A stretch of DNA of 64,000 bases from Halomonas sp. H10-9-1 (lineage in GTDB: Bacteria > Pseudomonadota > Gammaproteobacteria > Pseudomonadales > Halomonadaceae): positions 1,984,001 through 2,048,000 of the forward strand of contig NZ_JAMSHO010000001.1 in assembly GCF_040147005.1 (NCBI RefSeq), read 5' to 3'. Below, piece by piece: positions 1 through 8,721 of the stretch; the first letter of the stretch is position 1; each line of letters starts with the position of its first letter. A program made the translations under genes and the position numbers. The notes below the pieces were generated by a model, which ran no database searches, was not told the origin of the DNA, and saw only the letters and a list, made by a program, of their open reading frames with translations.

Positions 1-1530
1 CGCGACGTTGCGCCGGGTAATCGGCAGGTTGCCGAGGATCTGCAGCACGGCCACTGTCTTGGCGATGCGCTGGGGCAGCTCGGCGTCGCGATAGCGGATC
101 TTGGTGACCGTATTCACGGCCTTGTGCCAGTTGGGGAAGGCGCGCTCGATATCTTTCTCCAGGGCGTCGTAGAGGGTCACCGTGGTGGCCAGCCAGCCCA
201 CCGGCTGGTCGGCGACGGGTATGCGCTTGCCATCGCCCTCGATCAGGATGTCCTGGATCACCTTGATGGCCGAGCGCAGGCCGATGCCGCCGGTCGAGCG
301 CGCCAGCGCCCCCAGCAGGTGCAGCAGGATGTCGAAATGCGCCGGCAGGAAGGGGTAGAGGTCGATGAAAGTCTGGCGATCGAAGTCGGCCCCGTAGGCG
401 CGGGCATCCTCCAGCTTGGTGTTGTGGCGCAGCGCCTGGCCGTACTGGTCGAACAGCTCACCGAGCTGCTTGGCTCCGTCCGGCGACTTGCCGAGCAGGC
501 GGGTGTAGCAGATCTCCTTGATGTCATCGGCCTCGAGGTCGATGGAGATCGGGAAACGGTCCTTGAGTTTGAAGAGCTCCGGTGAGTTGAGCGAGGCCCG
601 CGGATCATCCTCGGTCAGAGTCTGCTGGCCGGTGCCGATCAGCCACACCTTGCCGTTGCCCTGGGCCTTGATGTTCTTGGCCAGGCCATCGAGGTTGAGA
701 ATCAGCGGCTGGCGCGCCCCCACGTACTGCCCCACCTCGTCGACGATGAAGATCACGTGCTCCTTGCCGGAGTGCTCGCGCACGATGTCCAGCATCTCCT
801 GCACACGATCATTCTCGAAACGGATCACCTCACTGGTGGCGGTATTGAAAGAGGCCGGAGTGGTAAAGAGCGAGGGGTAGAGCTCGTGGGCGATCTCCGG
901 TATCAGGCTATCGACCACCAGCTCGTCGTTGCGATAGTCACGCCAGGCCTCGCCACCGGTCTTCTCCTCGAAGAGCGTGAGGAACTCCTCATAGCGGCCC
1001 TCCTGCTTCAGGCGACGCTCCAGGGAGGCCACCTTGAGGTTGCGCGAGTAGCCGGCCCACTGCAGCACCTTGTAGTAGAGGACGCTGGAGACCTCCTCCA
1101 TGGTGGCACCACTGACCTGCTCGGTGGCCAGGTCCAGCATCAGCACCGCGGCTGGGAAGCGTTTGGCCACGGTACTCAGCAGCTGCCGGGTGGTGGTGTT
1201 CTTGAGACGGTCCTGAAGGTGCTGGCGGAAGGGCACCCCGTCGATGGTGACGCTGTCGTCGAAGGCCAGGCCGAGGTACTTGGTGAAGGAGCTCTTGCCC
1301 GAGCCGTAGAAGCCCGATACCCAAACGCCGACCTCATTCTCGCCACCGGCTTCCATGGCGACCTGCATCTTGGTCAGCAGCTGGTTGAACTGCTCGTCGA
1401 TGGCGTCGGTGACCACATACTCGGAGATCTCCTTTCTCAGGCGCTCCTCCTGGGAGACACCGTAGGCGATCACCTTCTCGATGCTGCGGTAGATATCGCG
1501 GCTGGGGTCAAAAAGCTGTTTGATTTCCAT
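1..1530 (-). CDS. brxC: BREX P-loop ATPase BrxC (3' end cut by window edge)
   Basis: This is the large P-loop ATPase of the BREX phage-defence system. It acts in the cytoplasm with BrxB, PglX and PglZ, although its exact biochemical step is unsettled. About 510 N-terminal residues are visible. The start MEIKQLFDPSRDIYRSIEKV is typical of the family. A Walker A motif GFYGSGKSS lies near residue 70 and a Walker B-like IFIVDEVGQY near residue 250. The ATG at 1528-1530 follows an AAGGAG-type ribosome site, 14 bases after brxB. The reading frame is still open at base 1, where roughly half the usual protein of about 1,200 residues would remain. The remaining BREX genes (pglX, pglZ and others) should lie to the left. 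The family call is firm. Confidence 0.93.
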   Translation of the reverse strand, partial: MEIKQLFDPSRDIYRSIEKVIAYGVSQEERLRKEISEYVVTDAIDEQFNQLLTKMQVAMEAGGENEVGVWVSGFYGSGKSSFTKYLGLAFDDSVTIDGVPFRQHLQDRLKNTTTRQLLSTVAKRFPAAVLMLDLATEQVSGATMEEVSSVLYYKVLQWAGYSRNLKVASLERRLKQEGRYEEFLTLFEEKTGGEAWRDYRNDELVVDSLIPEIAHELYPSLFTTPASFNTATSEVIRFENDRVQEMLDIVREHSGKEHVIFIVDEVGQYVGARQPLILNLDGLAKNIKAQGNGKVWLIGTGQQTLTEDDPRASLNSPELFKLKDRFPISIDLEADDIKEICYTRLLGKSPDGAKQLGELFDQYGQALRHNTKLEDARAYGADFDRQTFIDLYPFLPAHFDILLHLLGALARSTGGIGLRSAIKVIQDILIEGDGKRIPVADQPVGWLATTVTLYDALEKDIERAFPNWHKAVNTVTKIRYRDAELPQRIAKTVAVLQILGNLPITRRNVA

Positions 1531-1544
1531 GAGTCACTCCTTCC

Positions 1545-2117
1545 TTAGCCGCCGACGTGGACCGACCGGTAGTTGCCATCTTCCGGGTAGAAGCCCAGAA
1601 ACTTGAGCCGCGTCTTGCCGGTGCGCACACCCGGGTAGAGGAATACGGTGGGCACGTGGAAGCGTCCCTGTAGCTGGCCTTCGATGACCCCGATGCGCAT
1701 GTAGGGGTGCAGCGCCTCCAGGTCGGTCACAAGCAGGATGCTGGCTGGGTTGCCCTCCAGCTCGCTCAGCTTGGCCTCGAGACGCTCCTGCAACGCGCCG
1801 TTGGCCACGGCGTTGGCGAGCGACGCATTGGTCTTCTTCCAGTCCAGGGGGTTGCGACGATCGGCGGCCAGCCTGATCCTGCGCATGGGCGCCTGGGTGA
1901 GGATCTCATCGACGGCCTCGGCAATCGAGAAGGTGTGGACATCCCAGCCCTCGTTGCCCAGCCGGCTCTTCCAGGCCGCCAGATGACGCTTCACGGCCAG
2001 GATCTGCTCCGGGCGAAACACCAGGTAGAAGATCGGCTCGAAGCTGGCGTGGCCGAATTCGCGGCCGTGGCGTATCCGCTCCATCAGCTCGTTGAAGTCA
2101 GTATCCAGCGAGGACAT
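1545..2117 (-). CDS. brxB: BREX protein BrxB (DUF1788)
   Basis: This is a small cytoplasmic BREX component of the DUF1788 family, 190 residues from the chosen start, which is the normal size. BrxB is found in most BREX types, and its role in the complex is not well defined. The stretch FYPEDGNYRS near the C-terminus fits the family. The open frame continues further upstream, but I chose the ATG at 2115-2117 (MSSLDTDFNELMERI). That start gives family-like length and overlaps the end of brxA by 20 bases, so the two are probably translationally coupled. It sits between brxA and brxC in one transcription unit. Confidence 0.9.
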   Translation of the reverse strand: MSSLDTDFNELMERIRHGREFGHASFEPIFYLVFRPEQILAVKRHLAAWKSRLGNEGWDVHTFSIAEAVDEILTQAPMRRIRLAADRRNPLDWKKTNASLANAVANGALQERLEAKLSELEGNPASILLVTDLEALHPYMRIGVIEGQLQGRFHVPTVFLYPGVRTGKTRLKFLGFYPEDGNYRSVHVGG

Positions 2118-2883
2118 CGACCACCTCCTGCATGTTCTTGTGCTGCCAACTGATGTGGGTGACGTCACCGGCGGTCTGCATGATCAGCAGCCCCTCGAGC
2201 GAGAGCCGCTTGAACTGCTCCCGCACATCCACGCGCTCCAGGCCGAAGAGCTGCCAGTCGGGATGGTTGAGCACCTGATTGTCGCCCAGATCCTGCAACT
2301 TGAGGTCATAGGCCAGGTAGCCGGCCACGCGGGTGGAGAGACGCACGGAATAGAGCCGGCGTGGCCCACGCAGCCGATCCTCCAGCAAGCCGAAGTCGGC
2401 GCAGGCACTGAGCAAGTAACCGGACATCCGGCTGATGGTGCTGTCAGCCCAGCGCTTCTGGGTCCTGCCCTCGCGCACGGCATCCTCGACGAAACGCAGC
2501 GCATCATCCCGGGAGAGGCTGTTTCGCCCGGAGGTATAGCGCGGCCAGTACACCTCGCGAATGAAGTCGGCAAGGATGACGTTGGCTCGCGCGGTATGCA
2601 GCATCAGCAGCTGGCGGCGCTCGTCGCTATCGAGACAGGGAAAGAGCTGCTTCACCGATTCGGCGACACCCGGCTGGCGCAGGTAGCGCGGGGCAAAGCA
2701 CTCCTTGACGATGTTGAGCAGGCGACGTGCTGTCACCAGGGGAAACTGGCCGGACTCTAGGGCTCGCTCGTATAGCTGCTGAGTAGACATGTCCGGCTCG
2801 TAGAGCTCGAGAAGCCGCTGGGTCTCCTCGATCAGCCCCAGGCCGGCCTGCAGCTGGGTAGTGTAGAGAGGCGGCTGACTCAC
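2098..2883 (-). CDS. brxA: BREX protein BrxA (DUF1819)
   Basis: BrxA is the DUF1819 protein of BREX, a winged-helix-rich DNA-binding protein in the characterised type I systems. It has 261 residues, against about 200 to 260 for the family. Family-like features are the N-terminal LYTTQLQAGLGLIEETQ, the LLNIVKECFAPRYL region and the TSGRNSLSRDDALRFV region. Its start overlaps the end of brxE by four bases (ATGA), and its end overlaps brxB. The tight packing indicates one polycistronic message starting at brxE. Confidence 0.9.
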   Translation of the reverse strand: MSQPPLYTTQLQAGLGLIEETQRLLELYEPDMSTQQLYERALESGQFPLVTARRLLNIVKECFAPRYLRQPGVAESVKQLFPCLDSDERRQLLMLHTARANVILADFIREVYWPRYTSGRNSLSRDDALRFVEDAVREGRTQKRWADSTISRMSGYLLSACADFGLLEDRLRGPRRLYSVRLSTRVAGYLAYDLKLQDLGDNQVLNHPDWQLFGLERVDVREQFKRLSLEGLLIMQTAGDVTHISWQHKNMQEVVDVLAGY

Positions 2884-3377
2884 TGCGCCTCCCGCAGGTA
2901 GGGATAGGTCTGTATGCCACGCCGGAAGGCGTCCAGGTACAAGCCGGCCATGGTAGCGAGCACGCTGCCGAGATCCTCCCCGAGGTCACCCACCACTACC
3001 GGACCTTCTTCTGCCTGCTGAGGCGAGGCCAGCGCCTCCAGCCTCGCCAGGGCACTATCGGGTGAATCCGTGTGGGCGAGGAGCCGCTCACCCTGCTCGC
3101 GCTCGGCGATCAGGCTGGCGGCGCCCTGTTCGTAGTGTTCCGGCATGTGGAAGAGGTGCAGGGTGCGGCCCACCCCGATGCGTTCATCGTGGACCCGGCG
3201 CGCGGCCTCCAACACACCCTGGTATTGCGCCTGATGAGCGGAACGCCCGAAGACGGGCATCAGGAAGGCCATGGCGGTCTGGCCGAAGAAGTGGGAGCCC
3301 CACCAGGCGGGGGACTGCTCCCCCAGGTAGCCGACGAGCACACGCAGCTCGGCCAACTTTGCTGCATCCTTGATCAT
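2880..3377 (-). CDS. brxE: BrxE family protein, first gene of the BREX locus
   Basis: This 165-residue protein is recognised as BrxE, a small protein of unknown biochemical role that marks BREX type 6 loci. Visible family features are the N-terminal LAELRVLVGYLGEQ and WWGSHFF, a central region rich in R and H (IGVGRTLHLFHMPE), and an acidic middle. It starts with ATG at 3375-3377 after a GGGGA ribosome site and overlaps brxA by ATGA. As the first gene after a 151-base gap it probably follows the BREX promoter. The brxE-A-B-C order is the published type 6 order. The type assignment stays inferential because pglX, pglZ, brxD and brxHI are outside the window. Confidence 0.8.
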   Translation of the reverse strand: MIKDAAKLAELRVLVGYLGEQSPAWWGSHFFGQTAMAFLMPVFGRSAHQAQYQGVLEAARRVHDERIGVGRTLHLFHMPEHYEQGAASLIAEREQGERLLAHTDSPDSALARLEALASPQQAEEGPVVVGDLGEDLGSVLATMAGLYLDAFRRGIQTYPYLREAQ

Positions 3378-3499
3378 GTTGTCCCCTGCATTCCCGCGAA
3401 GGTGAACGCTAAACCACTGATAAACCTTGGGCTAACGGTAGCCTGATCACCCCTCGTCTTTGTGCATTCATGTTACGCCACGCTAACAAAGCGTGCGAG

Positions 3500-3511
3500 G
3501 CCTGATCAGGC
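3500..3511. promoter_or_regulatory. 12-base palindrome between fic and brxE
   Basis: GCCTGATCAGGC is a perfect palindrome, and the half GCCTGATCA recurs at 3441-3449. It lies about 18 bases beyond the fic stop codon and about 120 bases upstream of the brxE start. It could be an operator for BREX expression or a weak stem at the end of fic. There is no T-tract, so an operator reading is slightly favoured. No regulator gene is visible nearby. Confidence 0.3.
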
Positions 3512-3528
3512 AACCGTAGCCAGCATAG

Positions 3529-5055
3529 TCATGGGCCAGCGGGCTCACCCTGCTCCTCATCGACAAGCGCCTTCCGGGCTTCCGCTTCGATGGCGTCCAG
3601 CACCTCTTCGGGTACCTGGTAGCGAAACTGCTTGCGGCGATTCTTCGAGAGCACGCCGTCATGGCTCAGGCACATCATCACCAGCCGTGACAGATCGCTG
3701 CCGCGCACATCGAAACGCGTGTCGATGGCGCGATAGACGCGGTCGAAGCAGGCCAGGTAGCGAGTTTCCGCCTTCAGGTCCTCCCTTAGTGCCTCCCTCG
3801 CCATACGCAGCGTGAAGGCCACCGCCTGGGTGGCATCCCAGTAGCGATAGAGGTTTTCGCTCCCCTCGAAGTGGAAATCATGATGGTCGGCATCGATCCA
3901 GTTGACCCGCCACTGCTCCCGAGCCGGTGTCGAGAAGGCTTCGAGTGCCGCGAGGTAGTCGCCTTCATGCCGCTTCATGGCGATGGAAATGGGCAGCAGA
4001 TTGCCACGCGGCAACTCGCCCAGCCGGCACAGCGTATGGTGCAACAGAAACCGGGAGATGCGGCCGTTGCCGTCCATGAAGGGGTGCAGGAGGACGAAGC
4101 CGAACGAGATCACGGTGGCGGCGACAAGTGCCGGCACTTGTTCGGCGGGAGATCCGCCCTGCCCCTCGGGCAGCCCATTGGCCCACCCCATGAGCGCATC
4201 CATCAATGTCTCACAGAGCCCGGGTGGTGGCGGCAGATAGCTGACACCGATGGCACCCGGCAACCCGTTATGCAGATAGTTCTGTTCATGGCGAAAGGCG
4301 GCCGCCTTGTCGAAGGGATTGCTGACAACGCTGTTCTGAAGGGCCACCAGATAGTCTTCATCCAGTGGCTGGCCATCATGTGCCCTGCGCAGCAGTTGCA
4401 TGAAGCGGTGCTGCTTGTCGGGGGATGGCGATTCGCGCTCGATCTCGAACGAGGACTGCGTCTCGCTGAGATAGGCCCATTGGATGGCGCGATCCAGCAT
4501 GCCTGGCGGCAGAGACGCCATGAAGTCACGCGCCTCGGCCAGGATATCCTCCCGCAGTAGCGCCTCGATCTCGGGAGTCCGACGCACCACTGGGCAGTAT
4601 TGGAGGGTGCCCAGGCCATTGACGTCCACACGCCAGCGGCTGTTACGCCTGGCCGGGCCCGTCACGTAGCGCTCAGGGTCGAACAGCGGTACGGCACTGC
4701 CCTTGACCGAGGGTTCCAGTGGCAGCGGCTCCACGAAGCTCTCGTACAGGCAAGCCACTCGACGTAGATAGATGCCGTTGGGTGACGCCTCCAGGGCCGC
4801 AACAAGCGTCTCGACCGGCAGGTGTGGCAGCGTCTCGGCAAGAATGGCCAGGTCCACGCCCTCATGCTTCAGGGCGAACAGCAGATGCGAAAGCACGTCA
4901 TCATCTGATGGCGCACGCTCCGGCGGCACGGCAAGCTCTTCCTCGAGCCGCATCAGGCGCGTCACCGGGCGCACTCTCGCCGGGCAGCGCGGCGGCAGGA
5001 CACCCAGCGCCAGGTGCTGATGAAGGTGCGCATAGCCAACGTTTTTCATCACCAT
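3529..5055 (-). CDS. Fic family protein (probable AMP-transferase)
   Basis: Fic enzymes move AMP (sometimes other phosphate groups) from a nucleotide to a hydroxyl of a target protein. This one has 508 residues. The catalytic motif HPFMDGNGRISR spans residues 324-335 and keeps the histidine and all anion-binding residues. Upstream, SFEIER at residues 202-207 occupies the place of the inhibitory helix motif (S/T)xxxE(G/N). The glutamate is present but arginine replaces G/N. A C-terminal extension after the Fic core probably forms a winged helix, the common multidomain Fic layout. It lies between BREX and an SNF2 helicase, all on the minus strand, but 151 bases from brxE, so it may be its own unit. 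The protein target is unknown. Confidence 0.85.
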   Translation of the reverse strand: MVMKNVGYAHLHQHLALGVLPPRCPARVRPVTRLMRLEEELAVPPERAPSDDDVLSHLLFALKHEGVDLAILAETLPHLPVETLVAALEASPNGIYLRRVACLYESFVEPLPLEPSVKGSAVPLFDPERYVTGPARRNSRWRVDVNGLGTLQYCPVVRRTPEIEALLREDILAEARDFMASLPPGMLDRAIQWAYLSETQSSFEIERESPSPDKQHRFMQLLRRAHDGQPLDEDYLVALQNSVVSNPFDKAAAFRHEQNYLHNGLPGAIGVSYLPPPPGLCETLMDALMGWANGLPEGQGGSPAEQVPALVAATVISFGFVLLHPFMDGNGRISRFLLHHTLCRLGELPRGNLLPISIAMKRHEGDYLAALEAFSTPAREQWRVNWIDADHHDFHFEGSENLYRYWDATQAVAFTLRMAREALREDLKAETRYLACFDRVYRAIDTRFDVRGSDLSRLVMMCLSHDGVLSKNRRKQFRYQVPEEVLDAIEAEARKALVDEEQGEPAGP

Positions 5056-5146
5056 GCCCGGTTAGCGAGATATTTCGTTGACTACAGCAAGAAAATCTTC
5101 AGTTCTCAACAAACGCTGGATTTTTTCTTGACCCTGCCCCCGCTCG

Positions 5147-8100
5147 TTACACCACCGGCGCAAACAGCAGCGCCAGGTCTTCCTCGTCGAACAGTGGGCC
5201 GTCGCTCCTTTGCTCGGCCCCACCTTCGAGGATAGAGGCGGCGAGGTCGGCCTTGCGTGCCTGCAGGTCGAGGATGCGCTCCTCCACGGTGCCGGCGCAG
5301 ACCAGCTTGTAGACGAACACCGGATTCTGCTGGCCCATGCGGTGGGCGCGGCCGGTGGCCTGGGCCTCCACCGCGGGGTTCCACCAGGGGTCGTAGTGGA
5401 TCACGGTATCGGCGGCGGTCAGGTTGAGGCCGGTGCCGCCGGCCTTGAGGCTGATCAGGAACACAGGGATCTCGCCCTGCTGGAACAGCGCCACCCGTTG
5501 GGTACGGGTCTTGCCCGGGGTATCGCCGGTCAGGGTGGTGAAGGGAATGCCGTCCTTCTCGAGGGCGTCACCGATCAGCGCCAGCATCTCGGTGAACTGG
5601 GAGAAGATCAGGATCCGCCTGCCCTCCTCCACCAGCGGCGGCACCAGCTCGCGCAGCTGATCGAGCTTGGCCGAGCGCTTCGCCTTGCGTGCGCTGTCCA
5701 GCTTGACCAGCCGCGGGTCGCAGCACACCTGGCGCAGCTTGAGCAGCGCATCGAGCATGACGATACCGGAGGCGGCCAGACCGCGCTCGGCGACCGCCTG
5801 CTGCACCCGCTGGTGCTGGGCCAGACGCAGGCTCTCGTAGAGCTCGCGCTGGGCACCGCTCAGGGTGACCTCGCGACGGGTTTCGGTCATCTCCGGCAGC
5901 TCGGCCAGCACCTGCTGCTTGGTGCGGCGCAGCATCAGCGGGGCGATGCGCCGGGAGAGACGCTGACGTAGCTCGACATCGCTCTCCTTCTCGATGGGGG
6001 TGCGGAAGCGCTGTCCAAACCATTGCTGGCTGCCCAAGGCGCCCGGGGCCACGGCATCGAGCTGAGCCCACAGCTCGCCCAGGTGGTTCTCCAGGGGCGT
6101 GCCGGTCATGGCGATGGCGCGCTGGGCGTTAAGCTCGCGCACCGCGCGGGCGGTCTGGCTGGCGGCGTTCTTGATCGCCTGGGCTTCGTCGAGCACCAGC
6201 AGGCCAAAATCATGTGCGCGCAGGCGCTCGAGATCGCGGATCAGCAGCGCATAGGTGGTCACCGCCAGGTCGGCGCCGGGCAGCGCTTCCTCGAACTGTC
6301 GCTCGCGCTGGGCACGGCCGCCCTGCAGGGCCACCACCTTGAGCTCGGGGGCGAAGCGCTCGGCCTCCGCACACCAGTTGCCCACCAGGCTGGTGGGCGC
6401 CACCACCAGGGTCGGGCGGGTCAACGCGCCGCGGGCGCGCTCGTCGAGCACATGCGCCAGCACCTGCACCGTTTTGCCCAGGCCCATGTCGTCGGCCAGT
6501 ATCCCACCGGTGCTTAGCTCCGAAAGGAAGCGCAGCCAGGCGAGGCCGCGCGCCTGGTAGTCGCGCAGCTCGCCGGTAAAGCCGGGTGGCGCCGGCAGGC
6601 GGGCGGGCAGCTCGCGCAGGCGCCGGGCCAGGGCGGTGACGTCCTCGCGCCCTGCCCAGCGCTCGTGTTCGGCGAGTGGGGCCACCTTCTCGGCGGCGGT
6701 GAGCGGCAGGCGTACGGCCGCCTCGTCATCTTTCTCGTCGCCCAGCCAGTCGAGGATCGGCGCCATCAGCGCGCGCAGCCGGGCAAGGGGCATCACCAGG
6801 CGGCGGTTCTCCGGCAGGCTCAAGGTCCAGCTGGCGTCGTCGGCCTCGCCCTCGGCGGGCTCCAGCGGGAAGGCGGGATCCCGGAACAGCCGGCGCAGGA
6901 TCGGCAGCAGGTTAAGGCGCTCGCCCTCCACCTCGATATCCAGCGCCAGGTCGAACCAGCCGTTGCCGGCCGGCTCAAGCTCGCCGACCCAGTCGTCGGG
7001 TTCGACGACGGTGGGTTCCTCGGGGAAGTCATCGCTGAAGTCGACCACACAGCCGGCCTCCCGCAGCTTGGCGATCATCTCCCACCACTCGTCAGGCCCG
7101 GCCAGATGGGTCGGCCACTCATTGGCACTGCGCGGCGGCGTGCCTTCGCGCGGCAGCAGCAGCGTCCATTCGGGCAGATCGAGATGCGCCGGCACGGCAT
7201 CGATCTGCTGCAGGCGCTCCAGGGTCACCATGCCGGGCGGCAGGGTGCGCACCAGGGCCAGCTCCGCCTCGCGGTCGCGCTTCACGGTAAGGTGCTGGCC
7301 GTCGCGGAAGGCCTGGTGGGAGTCGCTTTCCTCCGGTGGCACCTCGATGCCGGCGTAGTCGAAGCCCACCACGGCGGCGCCCACCTCGATCCAGTGCGGC
7401 ACCATGGCGCCGTCCCGGTAGCCCAGTTGCCCGGTGGCGACTTGCAGGGTGGCCTTGAGGCGGGGCGTCACCCCTTCCAGGGTGCGCTCCTCGACTTCCT
7501 GGGGGGCCGGCAGCCGCCTGGAAAGGCCCGGGACCCGATGCAGACGCTCAGTCAGCCATCCGCTCATCTCCGGGGGCAGCGGCGGGGCTTGGCGCAGGCA
7601 CATCAGCAGGTCGGGGTCACCTTCCAGTCGCCCGATGCGACCGCGCCGCTCATCGAGATAGCACAGCTCGGTGCCGGCGCGCACAATCACCGCCTCAGCG
7701 GAGATGACGTCCAATGGATCGGTGTCGGCGCGCAGGTGCTGATAGCCCTCGGCGTCAGGCTCCCAAGCCAGGGTCAGCCGACAACTGGGGCCGGGGTCGA
7801 GCATGGTGCCGGTCTGCTTGGGATGGAACAGCAGCGGCGGAGTATCGCTCTCCAGCAGCGACCACAGGGCGCGCGCCTGGAAGGCGTGGGTAACACGGCT
7901 CCAGCGCTGCTCATTGGCTCCCACATACTGCCGCCGCTGCTCGCCCAGCATAAGCAGCTCCAGCGCCTCTTCCTCATCCGCTGCCAGTCCGTGAGGCGGC
8001 CTGGGGGTGAGCCCGCCACCGATGCGGACCATGATGGGTCGCGGCTTGACCCAGCCGTTGCCGCGGCTGCGCTGTTTGGCGGGGCGCAGCCACACCGGCG

Positions 8101-8617
8101 ACACCTGCAGGGTGGGGGCACGCGGGTCAGGGTCAACGTCGAGGAACAGCGCCAGGCGATAGTCACTCTCCAGTTCCTCGACGTAACGCCTGCCGCCAAG
8201 TGGCGTCTGGAGCTCGGCAAGCCAGGACTCCCAGCGCTGCTCCAGCAGCGCCGTGTCGTCACGTGGCGGAATGCCATCGGCCTCCAGGTCATCGATGAAG
8301 CTCTGGATCACCGCCACCGCATGCTTGCACTGGCGTCCCACCGGGCAGCTGCAGTCGCTGACCACCCCCATGCTGTGGTCATCAGGATCCACCGCGAGAC
8401 TGGTGAGGTAGCGCCTGTGACCGCTGCCCTCCACCTGGGCCCGCAGCACCAGCATCTCTCGTTCTCGCTCGAGTCGGATTCCGTGACGCACCTTGCCCTG
8501 CCGCGCATAGCCACGCCCACGGGTCAGCGAGCGTGGATCGAAGCTGCGCTGCCAGGGGATATCCTCCAGGGTGTGGTAGAGCGTCAGGGCGGGGGCGGCG
8601 AGATAGGGGTCCGGCAC
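5147..8617 (-). CDS. SNF2-family DEAD/DEAH helicase with N-terminal SWIM zinc finger
   Basis: This is a 1,156-residue ATP-dependent DNA translocase of the Swi2/Snf2 (Rad54-like) class. A SWIM-type zinc site (C89, C91, C97, H99 in SDCSCPVGRQCKHA) lies in the N-terminal part. It is followed by a long middle region without recognised motifs (about residues 120-650). The helicase core has Walker A DDMGLGKT near residue 705, the DEAQ box near 809, and motif VI region GRAHRMGQQ near 1,092. Such proteins remodel protein-DNA complexes and are common both as chromosomal genes and next to defence systems. The neighbours (BREX, Fic, DUF4236, toxin-antitoxin) suggest a defence-island setting, but a direct role is not shown. 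Confidence 0.9.
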   Translation of the reverse strand: MPDPYLAAPALTLYHTLEDIPWQRSFDPRSLTRGRGYARQGKVRHGIRLEREREMLVLRAQVEGSGHRRYLTSLAVDPDDHSMGVVSDCSCPVGRQCKHAVAVIQSFIDDLEADGIPPRDDTALLEQRWESWLAELQTPLGGRRYVEELESDYRLALFLDVDPDPRAPTLQVSPVWLRPAKQRSRGNGWVKPRPIMVRIGGGLTPRPPHGLAADEEEALELLMLGEQRRQYVGANEQRWSRVTHAFQARALWSLLESDTPPLLFHPKQTGTMLDPGPSCRLTLAWEPDAEGYQHLRADTDPLDVISAEAVIVRAGTELCYLDERRGRIGRLEGDPDLLMCLRQAPPLPPEMSGWLTERLHRVPGLSRRLPAPQEVEERTLEGVTPRLKATLQVATGQLGYRDGAMVPHWIEVGAAVVGFDYAGIEVPPEESDSHQAFRDGQHLTVKRDREAELALVRTLPPGMVTLERLQQIDAVPAHLDLPEWTLLLPREGTPPRSANEWPTHLAGPDEWWEMIAKLREAGCVVDFSDDFPEEPTVVEPDDWVGELEPAGNGWFDLALDIEVEGERLNLLPILRRLFRDPAFPLEPAEGEADDASWTLSLPENRRLVMPLARLRALMAPILDWLGDEKDDEAAVRLPLTAAEKVAPLAEHERWAGREDVTALARRLRELPARLPAPPGFTGELRDYQARGLAWLRFLSELSTGGILADDMGLGKTVQVLAHVLDERARGALTRPTLVVAPTSLVGNWCAEAERFAPELKVVALQGGRAQRERQFEEALPGADLAVTTYALLIRDLERLRAHDFGLLVLDEAQAIKNAASQTARAVRELNAQRAIAMTGTPLENHLGELWAQLDAVAPGALGSQQWFGQRFRTPIEKESDVELRQRLSRRIAPLMLRRTKQQVLAELPEMTETRREVTLSGAQRELYESLRLAQHQRVQQAVAERGLAASGIVMLDALLKLRQVCCDPRLVKLDSARKAKRSAKLDQLRELVPPLVEEGRRILIFSQFTEMLALIGDALEKDGIPFTTLTGDTPGKTRTQRVALFQQGEIPVFLISLKAGGTGLNLTAADTVIHYDPWWNPAVEAQATGRAHRMGQQNPVFVYKLVCAGTVEERILDLQARKADLAASILEGGAEQRSDGPLFDEEDLALLFAPVV

Positions 8618-8721
8618 GATGAGTCCTCACGGCTTGCAGGCAAGGCCGCTATTGGAACGAAACCCGCCGCCGAGAGCAACCAGAGAACCACCCCACGCTA
8701 CGCCTGACGCCCGGCGTCACC

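Noticed and set aside
6665..8707. A 680-codon open frame on the plus strand opposite the SNF2 helicase
   Set aside because: It has no recognisable domain and is explained by GC-rich codon use of the real gene on the other strand, which carries all helicase motifs.
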